Shown one piece after another: positions 24,879 to 33,637 of a DNA stretch of 64,000 nt. The notes below the pieces were generated by a model, which did not search any database, was not told the origin of the DNA, and saw only the letters and a list, made by a program, of their open reading frames with translations. The first letter of the stretch is position 1. Every line of letters starts with the position of its first letter. The DNA is from CAIMUS01 sp046347625. Lineage in GTDB: Bacteria; Pseudomonadota; Gammaproteobacteria; Competibacterales; Competibacteraceae. The translations under genes were made by a program, and so were the position numbers. The stretch is from contig JAXMFU010000001.1 in assembly GCA_046347625.1 (NCBI GenBank), positions 248,001-312,000 of the forward strand, written 5' to 3'.

Positions 24879-25754
24879 ATGCAACCCGATACCGACAGAC
24901 TCAACAACTTGCTGGACCACGCCGCGCGTCTGCTGTGCCGCCTGGAAACCCTGTTGCCGCCCGTGCCTCCCGAACCGGACTGGGAGCACTGTACCGCCTT
25001 TCGCTGGCGCAAGCAGAAAGAGCGGAGTTATCTGCAACCGGTACGGCATCCTCACCGCCTGCGCCTGCAAGATCTGCAATGTATCGACCGACAGAAGGCG
25101 GAACTGGACCGTAATGTCCGCCAATTCCTGGCCGGACGTCCCTTTAACAATGCGCTGCTCTGGGGCGCACGCGGGACCGGTAAATCCTCGCTGCTCAAAG
25201 CCTTGCTGAATGAATATGCCGGCCGGGGTCTGCGCCTGATCGAAGTGGACAGGCATGACCTGATCGACCTGCCTGCTATCGTCGAACCGCTGTACGAGCG
25301 CCCGGAGCGCTTTATGCTGTTTTGCGACGATCTGTCCTTTACCGCCGACGATCCCAGCTATAAGGCACTGAAAGCCGTGCTGGACGGCTCGATCAGCGCG
25401 GCGCCGGATAATGTGATGCTTTGCGTTACTTCCAACCGCCGCCATCTGCTGCCGGAATTCATGTCGGAAAATCTGGATGCCAGAGTCATCGAGGGGGAAT
25501 TGCATCATGGTGAAGCGGTGGAGGAAAAGATTTCCCTGTCGGAGCGCTTCGGACTGTGGCTGTCGTTTCATCCCTTCAGCCAGGATGATTATCTGGCCAT
25601 TGTGGCGTACTGGTTAAAGGAACTGGGTTATATGCCGGGATTGACGCCGGAAAACCGGCAGGTGGCACTGCAATGGGCTTTACAGCGGGGTTCCCGTAGC
25701 GGCCGGGTGGCCTGGCAGTTCGCCCGCGACTGGGTGGGACGGGAGACACTGTAG
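24879..25754 (+). CDS. DUF815-like P-loop ATPase
   Basis: A 291-residue protein with Walker A GARGTGKSSLLKALL (about 99-113), Walker B RFMLFCDDLSF (about 146-156) and the sensor-like MLCVTSNRRHLLPEFM, followed by LSERFGLWLSFHPFSQDDYLAIVAYW. This is the AAA+-like DUF815 family, common in proteobacteria and of unknown function, possibly a remodeller related to DnaC/IstB-type loaders. It stands alone, 60 nt after the toxin gene, and is GC-rich like core genes. Confidence 0.85.
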   Translation: MQPDTDRLNNLLDHAARLLCRLETLLPPVPPEPDWEHCTAFRWRKQKERSYLQPVRHPHRLRLQDLQCIDRQKAELDRNVRQFLAGRPFNNALLWGARGTGKSSLLKALLNEYAGRGLRLIEVDRHDLIDLPAIVEPLYERPERFMLFCDDLSFTADDPSYKALKAVLDGSISAAPDNVMLCVTSNRRHLLPEFMSENLDARVIEGELHHGEAVEEKISLSERFGLWLSFHPFSQDDYLAIVAYWLKELGYMPGLTPENRQVALQWALQRGSRSGRVAWQFARDWVGRETL

Positions 25755-25775
25755 AAGGTGCCGGCTTGTCCCCTG

Positions 25776-25806
25776 GGAGCGCCGGCGTTCCCGCCGGCCC
25801 TGGGAG
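25776..25806. repeat. Short GC-rich palindrome related to the 9464-9544 element
   Basis: GGGAGCGCCGGCG and CGCCGGCCCTGGGAG arms follow the DUF815 gene. It matches the ends of the larger element at 9464-9544. Confidence 0.5.
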
Positions 25807-25812
25807 TTTTAG

Positions 25813-25927
25813 GTAGGATAGGCAAAGCGCAGCGTGCCCATCAACAGTAGGATGGGCAAAGCGCAGCGTGCCCATCAGCCCGATTCAGGCGGAGTAAGAT
25901 GGGCACGCTGCGCTTTGCCCATCCTAC
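25813..25927. repeat. Three copies of the 30-bp GTAGGATGGGCA palindromic element, two direct and one inverted
   Basis: Copies at 25813-25842 and 25847-25876 (plus) and 25898-25927 (minus) can pair into a large hairpin. Other copies are at 24037-24066 (inside the ATPase gene) and 33638-33667. Each has GATGGGCA/TGCCCATC ends around AAGCGCAGCG. Confidence 0.85.
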
Positions 25928-25984
25928 CTAAACTGGTCATGCTTTTCATCAAGAAGCACCCCCGGCGATGAAACTCGGCTCCCT

Positions 25985-26060
25985 GTCGGGTTACGGCGCG
26001 CCCGCCACATCTCTGCCAGCTCCACGCGAGGCAGGAGGCGCGCCTAACCCGACCTACGGG
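25985..26060. repeat. GTCGGGTTACGGCGCGCC element downstream of groEL
   Basis: About 76 bp with self-complementary ends; an inverted copy lies at 28282-28362 upstream of groES. Similarity continues into the flank GGGGATTTTCACGG. It lies 55 bp past the groEL stop; no T-run terminator is seen there. No gene in 25755-26114. Confidence 0.8.
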
Positions 26061-26114
26061 GATTTTCACGGTAACCCGACCTACGAAGCTTTCATACGAC
26101 CGGGAAGGCTGGAA

Positions 26115-27740
26115 TTACATTTCCATATCGTCCATGGACGGCATAGCCAGCGTCTTCTCTTTCTTCGGCGCCTCCGCCACCATGGCTTCCGTAGTGATCA
26201 TCAAACCGGCAATGGAGGCGGCATTCTGCAGCGCCGCGCGCACCACTTTGGTCGGATCGAGAATACCCATCTCGATCATATCGCCGAATTCTTCGGTTGC
26301 CGCATTGAAGCCGAAATTACCCTCGTTTTCGACAACCTTGGTCAGTACGACCGAAGGCTCGGCGCCGGCATTGGCCACGATCTGCCGCAGCGGCTCTTCC
26401 ATCGCCCGCCGGGCAATAGCGATACCGACATCCTGATCATGATGGTCGCCCTTCAGATCCTTAAGACTCTCCAACGCGCGAATCAGGGCCACACCGCCGC
26501 CCGGCACCACGCCTTCCTCCACCGCGGCGCGGGTCGCATGCAGCGCATCTTCCACGCGGGCCTTCTTTTCCTTCATTTCCACCTCGGTCGCCGCACCGAC
26601 CTTGATTACCGCCACGCCGCCGGCGAGCTTGGCCAGACGCTCTTGCAGCTTCTCCTTATCATAAGAAGAGGTGGTCTTGTCGATTTCCGCGCGGATTTGG
26701 TCGATCCGGGCCTCGATATCGGTTTTGGTGCCGGCGCCATCGACAATCGTGGTGTTTTCCTTGCCGATAATCACCCGCTTGGCGGAACCCAGATCTTCCA
26801 GGGAAGCCTTTTCCAGGCTCAGGCCGACTTCCTCGGAAATCACCTGGCCGCCGGTCAGAATCGCCATATCCTGCAACATGGCCTTGCGACGATCGCCGAA
26901 GCCGGGCGCCTTGACTGCCGCCACCTTCAGAATACCCCGGAGGTTGTTCACTACCAGTGTAGCCAGGGCCTCGCCTTCCAGGTCCTCGGCAATGATCAGC
27001 AGGGGCTTGTTGGCGCGGGCGACGCTTTCCAGCACCGGCAGCAGTTCACGAATATTGGAGATTTTCTTATCGTTCAGGAGAATTTTGACATCCTCCAGCT
27101 CGCAATTCATGGTGTCCTTATTATTAATAAAGTAGGGAGAAATATAGCCGCGGTCGAACTGCATACCCTCGACCACATCGAGCTCGTTTTCCAGACCCTT
27201 GCCTTCTTCCACCGTGATCACGCCTTCCTTGCCGACCTTGTTCATGGCCTCGGCGATAATCTTACCGATAGCCTCGTCGGAGTTGGCGGAAATCATGCCG
27301 ACCTGGGCAATCGCCTTGTTGTCCAGGGTGGGTTTGGAAATGGCTTTGAGACCCTCGAGCGCCGCCGCCACGGCTTTGTCGATCCCCCGCTTGAGGTCCA
27401 TGGGATTCATGCCGGCGGCCACCGCCTTCAACCCTTCCTTTAGCATCGCCTGGGCCAGCACCGTCGCCGTGGTGGTGCCGTCGCCCGCCACATCCGAGGT
27501 CTTGGACGCCACTTCCCGGACCATTTGCGCGCCCATGTTCTCGAACTTATCCTTGAGTTCGATTTCTTTCGCTACCGAAACGCCGTCTTTGGTCACCGTG
27601 GGGGCGCCGAAAGCTTTATCCAAGATGACATTACGGCCACGCGGTCCCAGGGTCACTTTGACGGCGTCGGCCAGAATATTGGCGCCCCGCACCAGACGCT
27701 GCCGGGCTTCATCGTTAAACTTGACAACTTTTGCAGGCAT
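26115..27740 (-). CDS. groEL: Chaperonin GroEL (Hsp60)
   Basis: The 541-residue protein forms the ATP-dependent folding chamber with GroES. It has LGPRGRNVILDKAFGAPTVTKDGVSVAKEI, AGDGTTTATVLA (ATP site), the apical region with YISPYFINNKDTMNCEL, and GGGVALIRAL. The C-terminus ends SMDDMEM, a short methionine tail instead of the GGM repeats of E. coli. It lies 49 nt after groES and shares its heat-shock promoter. The starting ATG at 27740 is preceded by AGGAGT. Confidence 0.98.
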   Translation of the reverse strand: MPAKVVKFNDEARQRLVRGANILADAVKVTLGPRGRNVILDKAFGAPTVTKDGVSVAKEIELKDKFENMGAQMVREVASKTSDVAGDGTTTATVLAQAMLKEGLKAVAAGMNPMDLKRGIDKAVAAALEGLKAISKPTLDNKAIAQVGMISANSDEAIGKIIAEAMNKVGKEGVITVEEGKGLENELDVVEGMQFDRGYISPYFINNKDTMNCELEDVKILLNDKKISNIRELLPVLESVARANKPLLIIAEDLEGEALATLVVNNLRGILKVAAVKAPGFGDRRKAMLQDMAILTGGQVISEEVGLSLEKASLEDLGSAKRVIIGKENTTIVDGAGTKTDIEARIDQIRAEIDKTTSSYDKEKLQERLAKLAGGVAVIKVGAATEVEMKEKKARVEDALHATRAAVEEGVVPGGGVALIRALESLKDLKGDHHDQDVGIAIARRAMEEPLRQIVANAGAEPSVVLTKVVENEGNFGFNAATEEFGDMIEMGILDPTKVVRAALQNAASIAGLMITTEAMVAEAPKKEKTLAMPSMDDMEM

Positions 27741-27789
27741 ATAGAACTCCTGAAACTATTCTTACAGTCGGTTCGGCTGGGTGCCGGAT

Positions 27790-28080
27790 TTATTTATCGA
27801 GGACAGCCATGAGGTCGTCTTCGCGCATTACCACCAGTTCGTCGCCGTCCACCTTAATCTCATTGCCCGAGTACTTGCCGAACAGCACTTCATCGCCCAC
27901 CTTCACATCCAGCGGGATTACCCGGCCATCTTCCAGAATCTTGCCGTTACCGACAGCCAGTACTTCGCCGCGAATCGGCTTCTCCTTGGCGGTATCGGGA
28001 ATCACGATACCTCCGGGCGACAAGCGCTCCTCTTCCTTGCGTTTGATGACGACCCGATCATGCAAAGGGCGGATTTTCAT
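27790..28080 (-). CDS. groES: Co-chaperonin GroES (Hsp10)
   Basis: 96 residues: MKIRPLHDRVVIKRKEEERLSPGGIVIPDTAKEKPIRGEVLAVG..., with the mobile loop (about 17-32) and GDEVLFGKYSGNEIKVDGDELVVMREDDLMAVL. The ATG at 28080 follows GAGAACC; in-frame starts further up lie in the leader and are not conserved. It is the first gene of groESL and is controlled by the CIRCE operator at 28128-28154. Confidence 0.97.
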   Translation of the reverse strand: MKIRPLHDRVVIKRKEEERLSPGGIVIPDTAKEKPIRGEVLAVGNGKILEDGRVIPLDVKVGDEVLFGKYSGNEIKVDGDELVVMREDDLMAVLDK

Positions 28081-28127
28081 ACGTAGGTTCTCCTCGGTAC
28101 TTAAATTGCTGCTGTAAAGTACGGTTG

Positions 28128-28154
28128 TTAGCACTCGGCAGTGCTGAGTGCCAG
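28128..28154 (-). promoter_or_regulatory. CIRCE operator (HrcA binding site)
   Basis: TTAGCACTC, nine bases, then GAGTGCCAG: the left half is perfect and the right half matches six of nine positions of the CIRCE consensus. It overlaps the -10 box of the groES promoter by two bases, so HrcA bound here would block transcription until heat shock. Confidence 0.88.
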
Positions 28155-28180
28155 TATAAGATCGTTAATGCACGATTCAA
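28153..28180 (-). promoter_or_regulatory. groESL promoter, sigma-70 type
   Basis: Read on the minus strand: TTGAAT (28180-28175), 16-nt spacer, TATACT (28158-28153). Its downstream edge touches the CIRCE element, the common arrangement for HrcA-controlled groE. Confidence 0.7.
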
Positions 28181-28281
28181 TGGGGACGCCGAAAAATTTT
28201 TCAAGCGGGAAAGTAAAAATATTCAGGCGAATCAGGAGGGGTGGCACGGGAGTCCACCGGTAGGGTGCCGTGAAAATCCTC

Positions 28282-28362
28282 CCGTAGGTCGGGTTAGGCG
28301 CGCTTCCTGCCTGGCATGGAGTTGGCAGAGACGTGGCGGGCGCGCCGTAACCCGACCTACGG
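28282..28362. repeat. Inverted copy of the GTCGGGTTACGGCGCGCC element upstream of groES
   Basis: The complement of this stretch matches 25985-26060 along nearly its whole length, including the core CCACRTCTCTGCCA. It lies about 100 nt upstream of the groESL promoter, between it and the divergent porin gene. Confidence 0.85.
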
Positions 28363-28567
28363 TTGCTGCCTTAAAATTTGTTGCACATTATTGTTGTATT
28401 TTTGTATAAAAGCAACAAATGTCCTTGCACACTGTTTCTTTTAAGATAAATATTTAAAATCAAAAGCTTATAATCGAGTATTGCCTCCCGCGACGATTTT
28501 TCATCACCTTCAGACTGTTGTTATTTGGCAACAGTCTTGTCATTTTGTGTTTTTTTTGAAAAAAGAG

Positions 28568-28596
28568 TTGCTTTTCTGCGTCAAAATGGGTATAAA
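28568..28596 (+). promoter_or_regulatory. Promoter of the first porin gene
   Basis: TTGCTT, a 17-nt spacer and TATAAA, 55 nt before the porin start. A second candidate (TTGCAC, 18 nt, TATAAA at 28381-28410) stands 240 nt upstream, so the porin may have two promoters. This AT-rich 28400-28650 region holds no other gene. Confidence 0.6.
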
Positions 28597-28651
28597 AGTC
28601 TCAGAACAGAATCGGTTTGTGACTTTTTCACAACAATGCGGGAGTCCGAAA

Positions 28652-29809
28652 ATGAAAAGATCCACCTTAGCGCTGGCGATCACAGTCGCTTTGGGGACTT
28701 CTTATGTCGCTTTGGCAGATACCACTTTGTATGGTTCTGCGCGCGTATCCGTGGACTGGAACAAGCCTGACTACAACAATCAGGTGGCCGATATTTTTTA
28801 CGATGGTGACAAGGATAATCAAAACTTGCAAGTTGTCGACGACACCTCCCGTTTGGGCATCGAAGGCTCCGAGGACCTGGGCAGCGGCATGAGCGCCATT
28901 TATCAATTCGAGTTCGGTGTCGATGTGCCGGGTGGTAACAACTACTTTATGGGCAATCGCCCCCGCTGGGTCGGTCTCAAGGGTGACTTCGGCGCCCTGA
29001 CTTTGGGCACTCAATATACCCCATTTTACAACCTCATCGGTTATCTGGATAACTTCGAAAGCATCAAGAGCTTCGATTATTTCCTGGGGGGTGGTGCCCC
29101 CGATACCTATGCCACCATCTTGAACATGACTACGTTATCCAACCGGGGTAACGGTTCAAGCCGCCTTGGCAGTTCAGTGGTTTACACGACCCCGGAATGG
29201 CGGGGACTTTCCGCTCAGAGTCTGGTGCAGATGAATGGCACCAACGGACCGAACAATGTCGATAACTGGCAGGTCAACCTTACTTATAAGAACGGCCCCT
29301 GGTTTGCGGGTCTCGTCTATGAAAATACCAGAGACGCTGTTACCAATGAAGTGGTAGGCGGCGTAGTGACGGAAAATCAAACCAAGATCAACCAGTATGG
29401 TGCTCTCATCGGCTGGGATAACAAGACCTTTTCCTTGACCGGCAGTTGGCAGCAGTACAATCCTAACGATAAGGTTGATAGCTTCATTCTCGATGGTACT
29501 TTCTATCCCGGCGAGCACAAGATCAATGACTATACCGTCCAGGGCCAGTACCGCTTCACCGACAGCGATGTATTGCGGCTGACCTACTCCTATATGAAGT
29601 TCGAAAGAGTGGATACCAAGGTCAACTACATCGAAGCCGGCCTGGAGCATAACATGAGCAAGCGCACCAGCCTTTGGGTCGAGTATCTCTACACCCACAA
29701 TAACCTGGACAACGACAAGCTGGTCGTCTATTCCGGCAATCCCGACGATTTCCATTTCGGCGATCCCAAAGCCCATGTCGTTTCGGTGGGTGTGCGCCAT
29801 GACTTTTAA
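28652..29809 (+). CDS. Gram-negative general porin
   Basis: A 385-residue outer-membrane trimeric beta-barrel porin of the betaproteobacterial/Neisserial type. Signal peptide KRSTLALAITVALGTSYVALA is cut before DTTLYGSARVSVDW, the first strand. Family blocks are SRLGIEGSEDLGSGMSAIYQFEFGVD, RPRWVGLKGDFGALTLGTQYTPFYN (loop 3 region) and the C-terminal VSVGVRHDF, ending in Phe as barrels require for BAM recognition. The ATG at 28652 gives the signal peptide and follows GGGAG; an upstream in-frame start at 28481 does not. It is a close paralogue of the next gene. Confidence 0.93.
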   Translation: MKRSTLALAITVALGTSYVALADTTLYGSARVSVDWNKPDYNNQVADIFYDGDKDNQNLQVVDDTSRLGIEGSEDLGSGMSAIYQFEFGVDVPGGNNYFMGNRPRWVGLKGDFGALTLGTQYTPFYNLIGYLDNFESIKSFDYFLGGGAPDTYATILNMTTLSNRGNGSSRLGSSVVYTTPEWRGLSAQSLVQMNGTNGPNNVDNWQVNLTYKNGPWFAGLVYENTRDAVTNEVVGGVVTENQTKINQYGALIGWDNKTFSLTGSWQQYNPNDKVDSFILDGTFYPGEHKINDYTVQGQYRFTDSDVLRLTYSYMKFERVDTKVNYIEAGLEHNMSKRTSLWVEYLYTHNNLDNDKLVVYSGNPDDFHFGDPKAHVVSVGVRHDF

Positions 29810-29842
29810 CGAAATTGACCGATGGGTCTGAACTGGCATTGC

Positions 29843-29876
29843 CTCGGAAAATCGCGCGGTTCAGCGGTTTTCCGAG
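29843..29876 (+). other. Stem-loop between the two porin genes
   Basis: Perfect 9-bp arms CTCGGAAAA (29843-29851) and TTTTCCGAG (29868-29876), 34 nt past the first porin stop. No T run follows, so it may be an mRNA-stabilising hairpin or weak attenuator between the porins rather than a classical terminator. Confidence 0.45.
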
Positions 29877-30009
29877 CGATGTAAACGAGAGTACAAGCAG
29901 TAAGGCTGCTTGGATTGAATGAGTGAAAAATCAGCACATAGAGTGGGTGGCTTCGAAAACCGTTTCAAGCTCACCCGGGGGTTTTCCCGTAACTGTTAGG
30001 AGTTACATC

Positions 30010-31224
30010 ATGAAGAAATCAGCGATTGCAATAGCGGTTGCCGCCGCTCTAGGTACTTCCGCCGTGGCCATGGCCGAAACCACCCTGTACGGTTCCGCCC
30101 GGGTGTCGGTCGACTGGACCAATCCGGATATGAGCACTTTTGAAGACTTAAACTATCGGGCCACGCCAGACGATAATTTCCAGACAGTCAATACTAACAA
30201 GTATTTGCAAGTCTGGAACGATTCCTCCCGGCTGGGCGTGCGGGGTTCCGAAGATCTGGGCAGCGGCATCAGCGCGATCTACCAGTACGAGTTCGGCGTC
30301 GATGTGCCGGGTGGCAACAACTACTTCAACAGCAACCGGCCCCGCTGGGTGGGACTCAAGGGTGACTTCGGCGCCCTGACTTTGGGCACTCAGTTCACCC
30401 CGTTCTACAACGTCATCGGTTATACCGATACCTTCAACAGCAACAAGACCTTCGACCAGGATTACTACCTGCGGGGCACCCAGACGCTGAGTAATCCGGT
30501 GCTGTTCCAGAAAGGTATCGCCGAACTACGCCGGGGCAGCAGTGTGGTCTATACCACCCCTAACTGGAATGGTCTGAGCGCCCAGGGCATGGTTGTTATG
30601 AACGGTACGCCGGGGGCGAACAATGTCGACCAGTGGGAGGCGAACCTGACCTATTCAAACGGTCCTTGGTTCGTGGGTGGTGCGGTTTTACAAGACCGGG
30701 ATGTAACCTATACCAGTTCAACGCCTGGCGCTAGGACCGTGGCCCAAACCCAAGATAATCATGATATGCAGTATGGTGTCGCGTTAGGTTTTGACAACAA
30801 GCGGTTCGGCATAGGGGCTAGCTGGCAGCAGTACCATCCCGAGAATGACCTTACGGGACCGGATGCTTTCGTTATCACTTTGCCAACGGCAACGGCGGCT
30901 GGCGGGTTGACCGGGGTAGAGCATACGACAGTAAACGCTTACACCTTGCAAGGCCAGTACTATTTCGGCAGCGAGGTCCTGCGCCTGACGGGCTCTTACA
31001 TCAAGCCTAAGGATCTCGACAGCAAGCAGTGGGTTGTTGAGTTCGGTTTCCAGCACAACCTGAGCAAGCGGACCCGGTTGTGGGCTGAGTATATCTACAC
31101 GACTCAGAAGTTCGAGGATAATACCGTCACTGTTGCGACGCCCACGGGGACTGCCGTGTTCGATATTAATCCTAACGACGCCAACATGCATATGGTTTCC
31201 GCCGGTATCCGCCACGACTTCTAA
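30010..31224 (+). CDS. Gram-negative general porin, second paralogue
   Basis: A 404-residue paralogue of the porin at 28652 with the same signal peptide pattern (KKSAIAIAVAAALGTSAVAMA before ETTLYGSARVSVDW), a near-identical block SRLGVRGSEDLGSGISAIYQYEFGVDVPGGNNYF, and the terminal VSAGIRHDF. The two differ mainly in extracellular loops, for example the 30450-30530 and 30700-30920 regions, as expected if loops are selected by phage or solute. The ATG at 30010 follows TAGGAGT. Transcription ends at the terminator 26 nt downstream. Confidence 0.93.
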   Translation: MKKSAIAIAVAAALGTSAVAMAETTLYGSARVSVDWTNPDMSTFEDLNYRATPDDNFQTVNTNKYLQVWNDSSRLGVRGSEDLGSGISAIYQYEFGVDVPGGNNYFNSNRPRWVGLKGDFGALTLGTQFTPFYNVIGYTDTFNSNKTFDQDYYLRGTQTLSNPVLFQKGIAELRRGSSVVYTTPNWNGLSAQGMVVMNGTPGANNVDQWEANLTYSNGPWFVGGAVLQDRDVTYTSSTPGARTVAQTQDNHDMQYGVALGFDNKRFGIGASWQQYHPENDLTGPDAFVITLPTATAAGGLTGVEHTTVNAYTLQGQYYFGSEVLRLTGSYIKPKDLDSKQWVVEFGFQHNLSKRTRLWAEYIYTTQKFEDNTVTVATPTGTAVFDINPNDANMHMVSAGIRHDF

Positions 31225-31249
31225 GCAAGTCTCGTAAGGGATACAACGA

Positions 31250-31277
31250 TGGGCGCCCTCGCGGCGCCCATTTTTTT
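31250..31277 (+). terminator. Rho-independent terminator of the porin gene
   Basis: An 8-bp stem TGGGCGCC/GGCGCCCA with 5-nt loop followed by seven T (31271-31277). It lies between the convergent porin and rpiA genes. Confidence 0.92.
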
Positions 31278-31283
31278 AGGCGC

Positions 31284-31946
31284 TCAGCGGCGCAGTTCCT
31301 TAACGCCGTCCGCCGTGCCCAGCAGCAATACATCGGCGGGGCGCAGCGCAAACAGGCCGACGGTAACGATGCCGGCAATATCGTTCAGTTCGGCTTCCAG
31401 TTTGGTGGGTTCGAGAATCTTAAGGTTATAGACATCCAGAATCAGATTGCCCAGATCGGTCTTGAAGTTTTCCCGCAGCACCGGTTGACCGCCACGGCGC
31501 CGCAGTTCCCGGCCCACATAACTGCGAGCCATGGGGACGACTTCGATGGGCAAAGGATAATCACCCAGTACATCCACCAGTTTGGTTTCATCGGCAATAC
31601 AGATGAATTTCTCGCTGGTCGCCGCGACGATTTTCTCGCCGGTCAAGGCGCCCCCACCACCTTTGATCAATTGTAGAGAGCGGTTGGCTTCATCGGCGCC
31701 GTCCACATACAGGGGCAAGGGCCAGACACCGTTCAAGTCCAGCACCGGAATGCCACGCGCCTTAAGGCGTCGGGTGGTCTCCAGCGAACTGGAGACTGCG
31801 CCTTCGAGCCGAATCTTGATTTTGGTCAGCGCTTCGATGAAATAATTGACGGTGGTACCGGTGCCGACGCCGACCACAGTGATATCGTCATCGATAAACG
31901 CCAAGGCCGCTTCGGCGGCACGCTGTTTCATCTCTTCTTGGGACAT
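31284..31946 (-). CDS. rpiA: Ribose-5-phosphate isomerase A
   Basis: A 220-residue enzyme interconverting ribose-5-phosphate and ribulose-5-phosphate. It shows VGVGTGTTVNYFIEAL (phosphate loop), SSSLETTRRLKARGIPVLDLN, DGADEANRSLQLIKGGGGALTGEKIVA with catalytic Asp/Glu, and GDYPLPIEVVPMA. The ATG at 31946 is supported by AAGGAA upstream and by conservation; the frame continues upstream into a repeat element and is not real there. It is divergent to ilvA, with the spacer largely occupied by a REP-like element. Confidence 0.96.
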   Translation of the reverse strand: MSQEEMKQRAAEAALAFIDDDITVVGVGTGTTVNYFIEALTKIKIRLEGAVSSSLETTRRLKARGIPVLDLNGVWPLPLYVDGADEANRSLQLIKGGGGALTGEKIVAATSEKFICIADETKLVDVLGDYPLPIEVVPMARSYVGRELRRRGGQPVLRENFKTDLGNLILDVYNLKILEPTKLEAELNDIAGIVTVGLFALRPADVLLLGTADGVKELRR

Positions 31947-31977
31947 GATGGGGGTTCCTTGTATCAACGAAGTAGCC

Positions 31978-32055
31978 GTAGGGTGGGCAGCTTGTCTGCC
32001 CACGCTGCTTGTTCGGGTGGTATGGCATGGTGGGCAGGCAAGCTGCCCACCTTAC
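31978..32055. repeat. GTAGGGTGGGCAGCTTGTC palindromic element in the rpiA-ilvA spacer
   Basis: The ends GTAGGGTGGGCAGCTTGTCT and GGCAAGCTGCCCACCTTAC are inverted. The element makes up 78 of the 132 bp between the two divergent starts, so promoters of both genes must lie within or next to it. Relatives are at 11148-11220 and, as a fragment, at 50698-50720. Confidence 0.8.
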
Positions 32056-32078
32056 AACCTACTAACGCCAGGTGTTCT

Positions 32079-33590
32079 ATGCACGACTATATCAAAAAAA
32101 TCCTCACCGCCCGCGTCTATGACGTGGCCATCGAAAGCCCGCTGGACGGCTTGCCCCGTCTTTCCAGGCGTCTCCACAACCGGGTACTGCTCAAACGCGA
32201 GGACTTGCAACCGGTATTTTCCTTCAAGCTGCGCGGCGCTTACAACAAAATCGTCAATCTACCCAGGGGGACGCTGGCACGAGGCATTATCTGTGCCTCG
32301 GCGGGCAACCATGCCCAAGGCGTGGCACTGGCGGCACAACGGCTGGGCGTGCGCGCCGTGATCGTCATGCCGATCACCACACCGGCAATCAAAATCGAAG
32401 CCGTACGAAATCTGGGCGGAGAAACGATCCTGCATGGCGATACCTTCGACGAAGCCTATCAGCAGGCCAGACGACTGGAAGCCGAGCAGGGACTCGCTTT
32501 TATCCATCCTTATGATGACCCCGAGGTTATCGCCGGCCAGGGGACGATCGGGATGGAACTGTTGCGCCAGCACCCCGACCCGATCGAGGCCATCTTTGTC
32601 GCCGTGGGCGGCGGTGGCTTGCTGGCCGGCATTGCCGTTTATGTCAAATTCCTACGGCCCGATATCAAGCTCATCGGCGTAGAACCGGAAGACGCCGCCT
32701 CCATGTACCAGGCATTAAAGCAACAACAACGGGTACGGCTGGAACATGTCGGCCTGTTCGCCGATGGTGTGGCGGTCCGCCAGGTCGGCGAAGAGACCTT
32801 CCGGCTGGTACGGGAACTGGTCGATGAGATCATTCTGGTCTCGACCGATGAGATTTGCGCCGCTATCAAGGATATCTTCGACGACACTCGCTCCATTGCC
32901 GAGCCATCGGGTGCGCTTGGCATTGCCGGCCTGAAGAAATACGTAGATATTCATGGGACCAGTAATGTCAATCTAATTGCCGTCAACGGTGGCGCCAATA
33001 TGAATTTCGACCGGCTGCGCCATGTCGCCGAACGGGCCGAACTGGGCGAATATCGGGAAGCGCTGTTGGCGGTAGCGATTCCGGAACGGCCGGGCAGCTT
33101 CCGCCGATTTTGTGAAACGCTCGGTCGGCGCAATATCACCGAGTTCAATTACCGTTACGCCGATCCCGAGCAAGCCTGGGTTTTCGCCGGTATCGAGTTA
33201 AGTCAGGGCCGGGAGGAAAAAAATGAGATTATCGAACAGTTGCGCCACTGCGGTTATGAGGTGCTGGATATGAGCGACAATGAAATGGCCAAGCTGCACG
33301 TGCGGTATATGGTCGGTGGCCATGCGCCGGGCATCCAGGATGAACTGCTCTACCGCTTCCAGTTTCCGGAACGCCCCGGCGCGCTGTTGCAGTTCCTCAC
33401 CGGGATGGTGGCCGGCTGGAACATCAGCTTGTTTCACTATCGCAATCACGGCGCCGATTACGGCCGAGTGCTGGCGGGCATCCAGGTGCCGCCGGCGGAA
33501 CGACCACGGTTCCAGCGTTATCTGGATGAATTGGGCTATGATTATCTCGAAGAGACCCCCAATCCGGCCTATCGGGTGTTTCTGGGTTGA
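32079..33590 (+). CDS. ilvA: Threonine dehydratase, biosynthetic
   Basis: A 503-residue PLP enzyme converting threonine to 2-oxobutanoate, first step of isoleucine synthesis. PLP Lys50 is in FSFKLRGAYNK; SAGNHAQGVALAA and the glycine loop VAVGGGGLLAGIA bind phosphate; SxGxxN-like end VNGGANMNFDRL. Two C-terminal ACT-like regulatory domains (about 325-400 and 420-500; PERPGSFRRFCETLG and PERPGALLQFLTGM) give isoleucine feedback. Length is that of E. coli IlvA. The ATG at 32079 matches the family start; the frame reads upstream through the repeat element to 31938 by chance. Confidence 0.96.
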   Translation: MHDYIKKILTARVYDVAIESPLDGLPRLSRRLHNRVLLKREDLQPVFSFKLRGAYNKIVNLPRGTLARGIICASAGNHAQGVALAAQRLGVRAVIVMPITTPAIKIEAVRNLGGETILHGDTFDEAYQQARRLEAEQGLAFIHPYDDPEVIAGQGTIGMELLRQHPDPIEAIFVAVGGGGLLAGIAVYVKFLRPDIKLIGVEPEDAASMYQALKQQQRVRLEHVGLFADGVAVRQVGEETFRLVRELVDEIILVSTDEICAAIKDIFDDTRSIAEPSGALGIAGLKKYVDIHGTSNVNLIAVNGGANMNFDRLRHVAERAELGEYREALLAVAIPERPGSFRRFCETLGRRNITEFNYRYADPEQAWVFAGIELSQGREEKNEIIEQLRHCGYEVLDMSDNEMAKLHVRYMVGGHAPGIQDELLYRFQFPERPGALLQFLTGMVAGWNISLFHYRNHGADYGRVLAGIQVPPAERPRFQRYLDELGYDYLEETPNPAYRVFLG

Positions 33591-33637
33591 CAAAATTTTC
33601 TTACTCTGTCAGCGTGCCAGAAAATAACTGGCCGGTA

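Noticed and set aside
25968..27443. A 491-codon plus-strand frame opposite groEL
   Set aside because: Pure antisense of GroEL, His-rich and without motifs; also begins in a repeat element.
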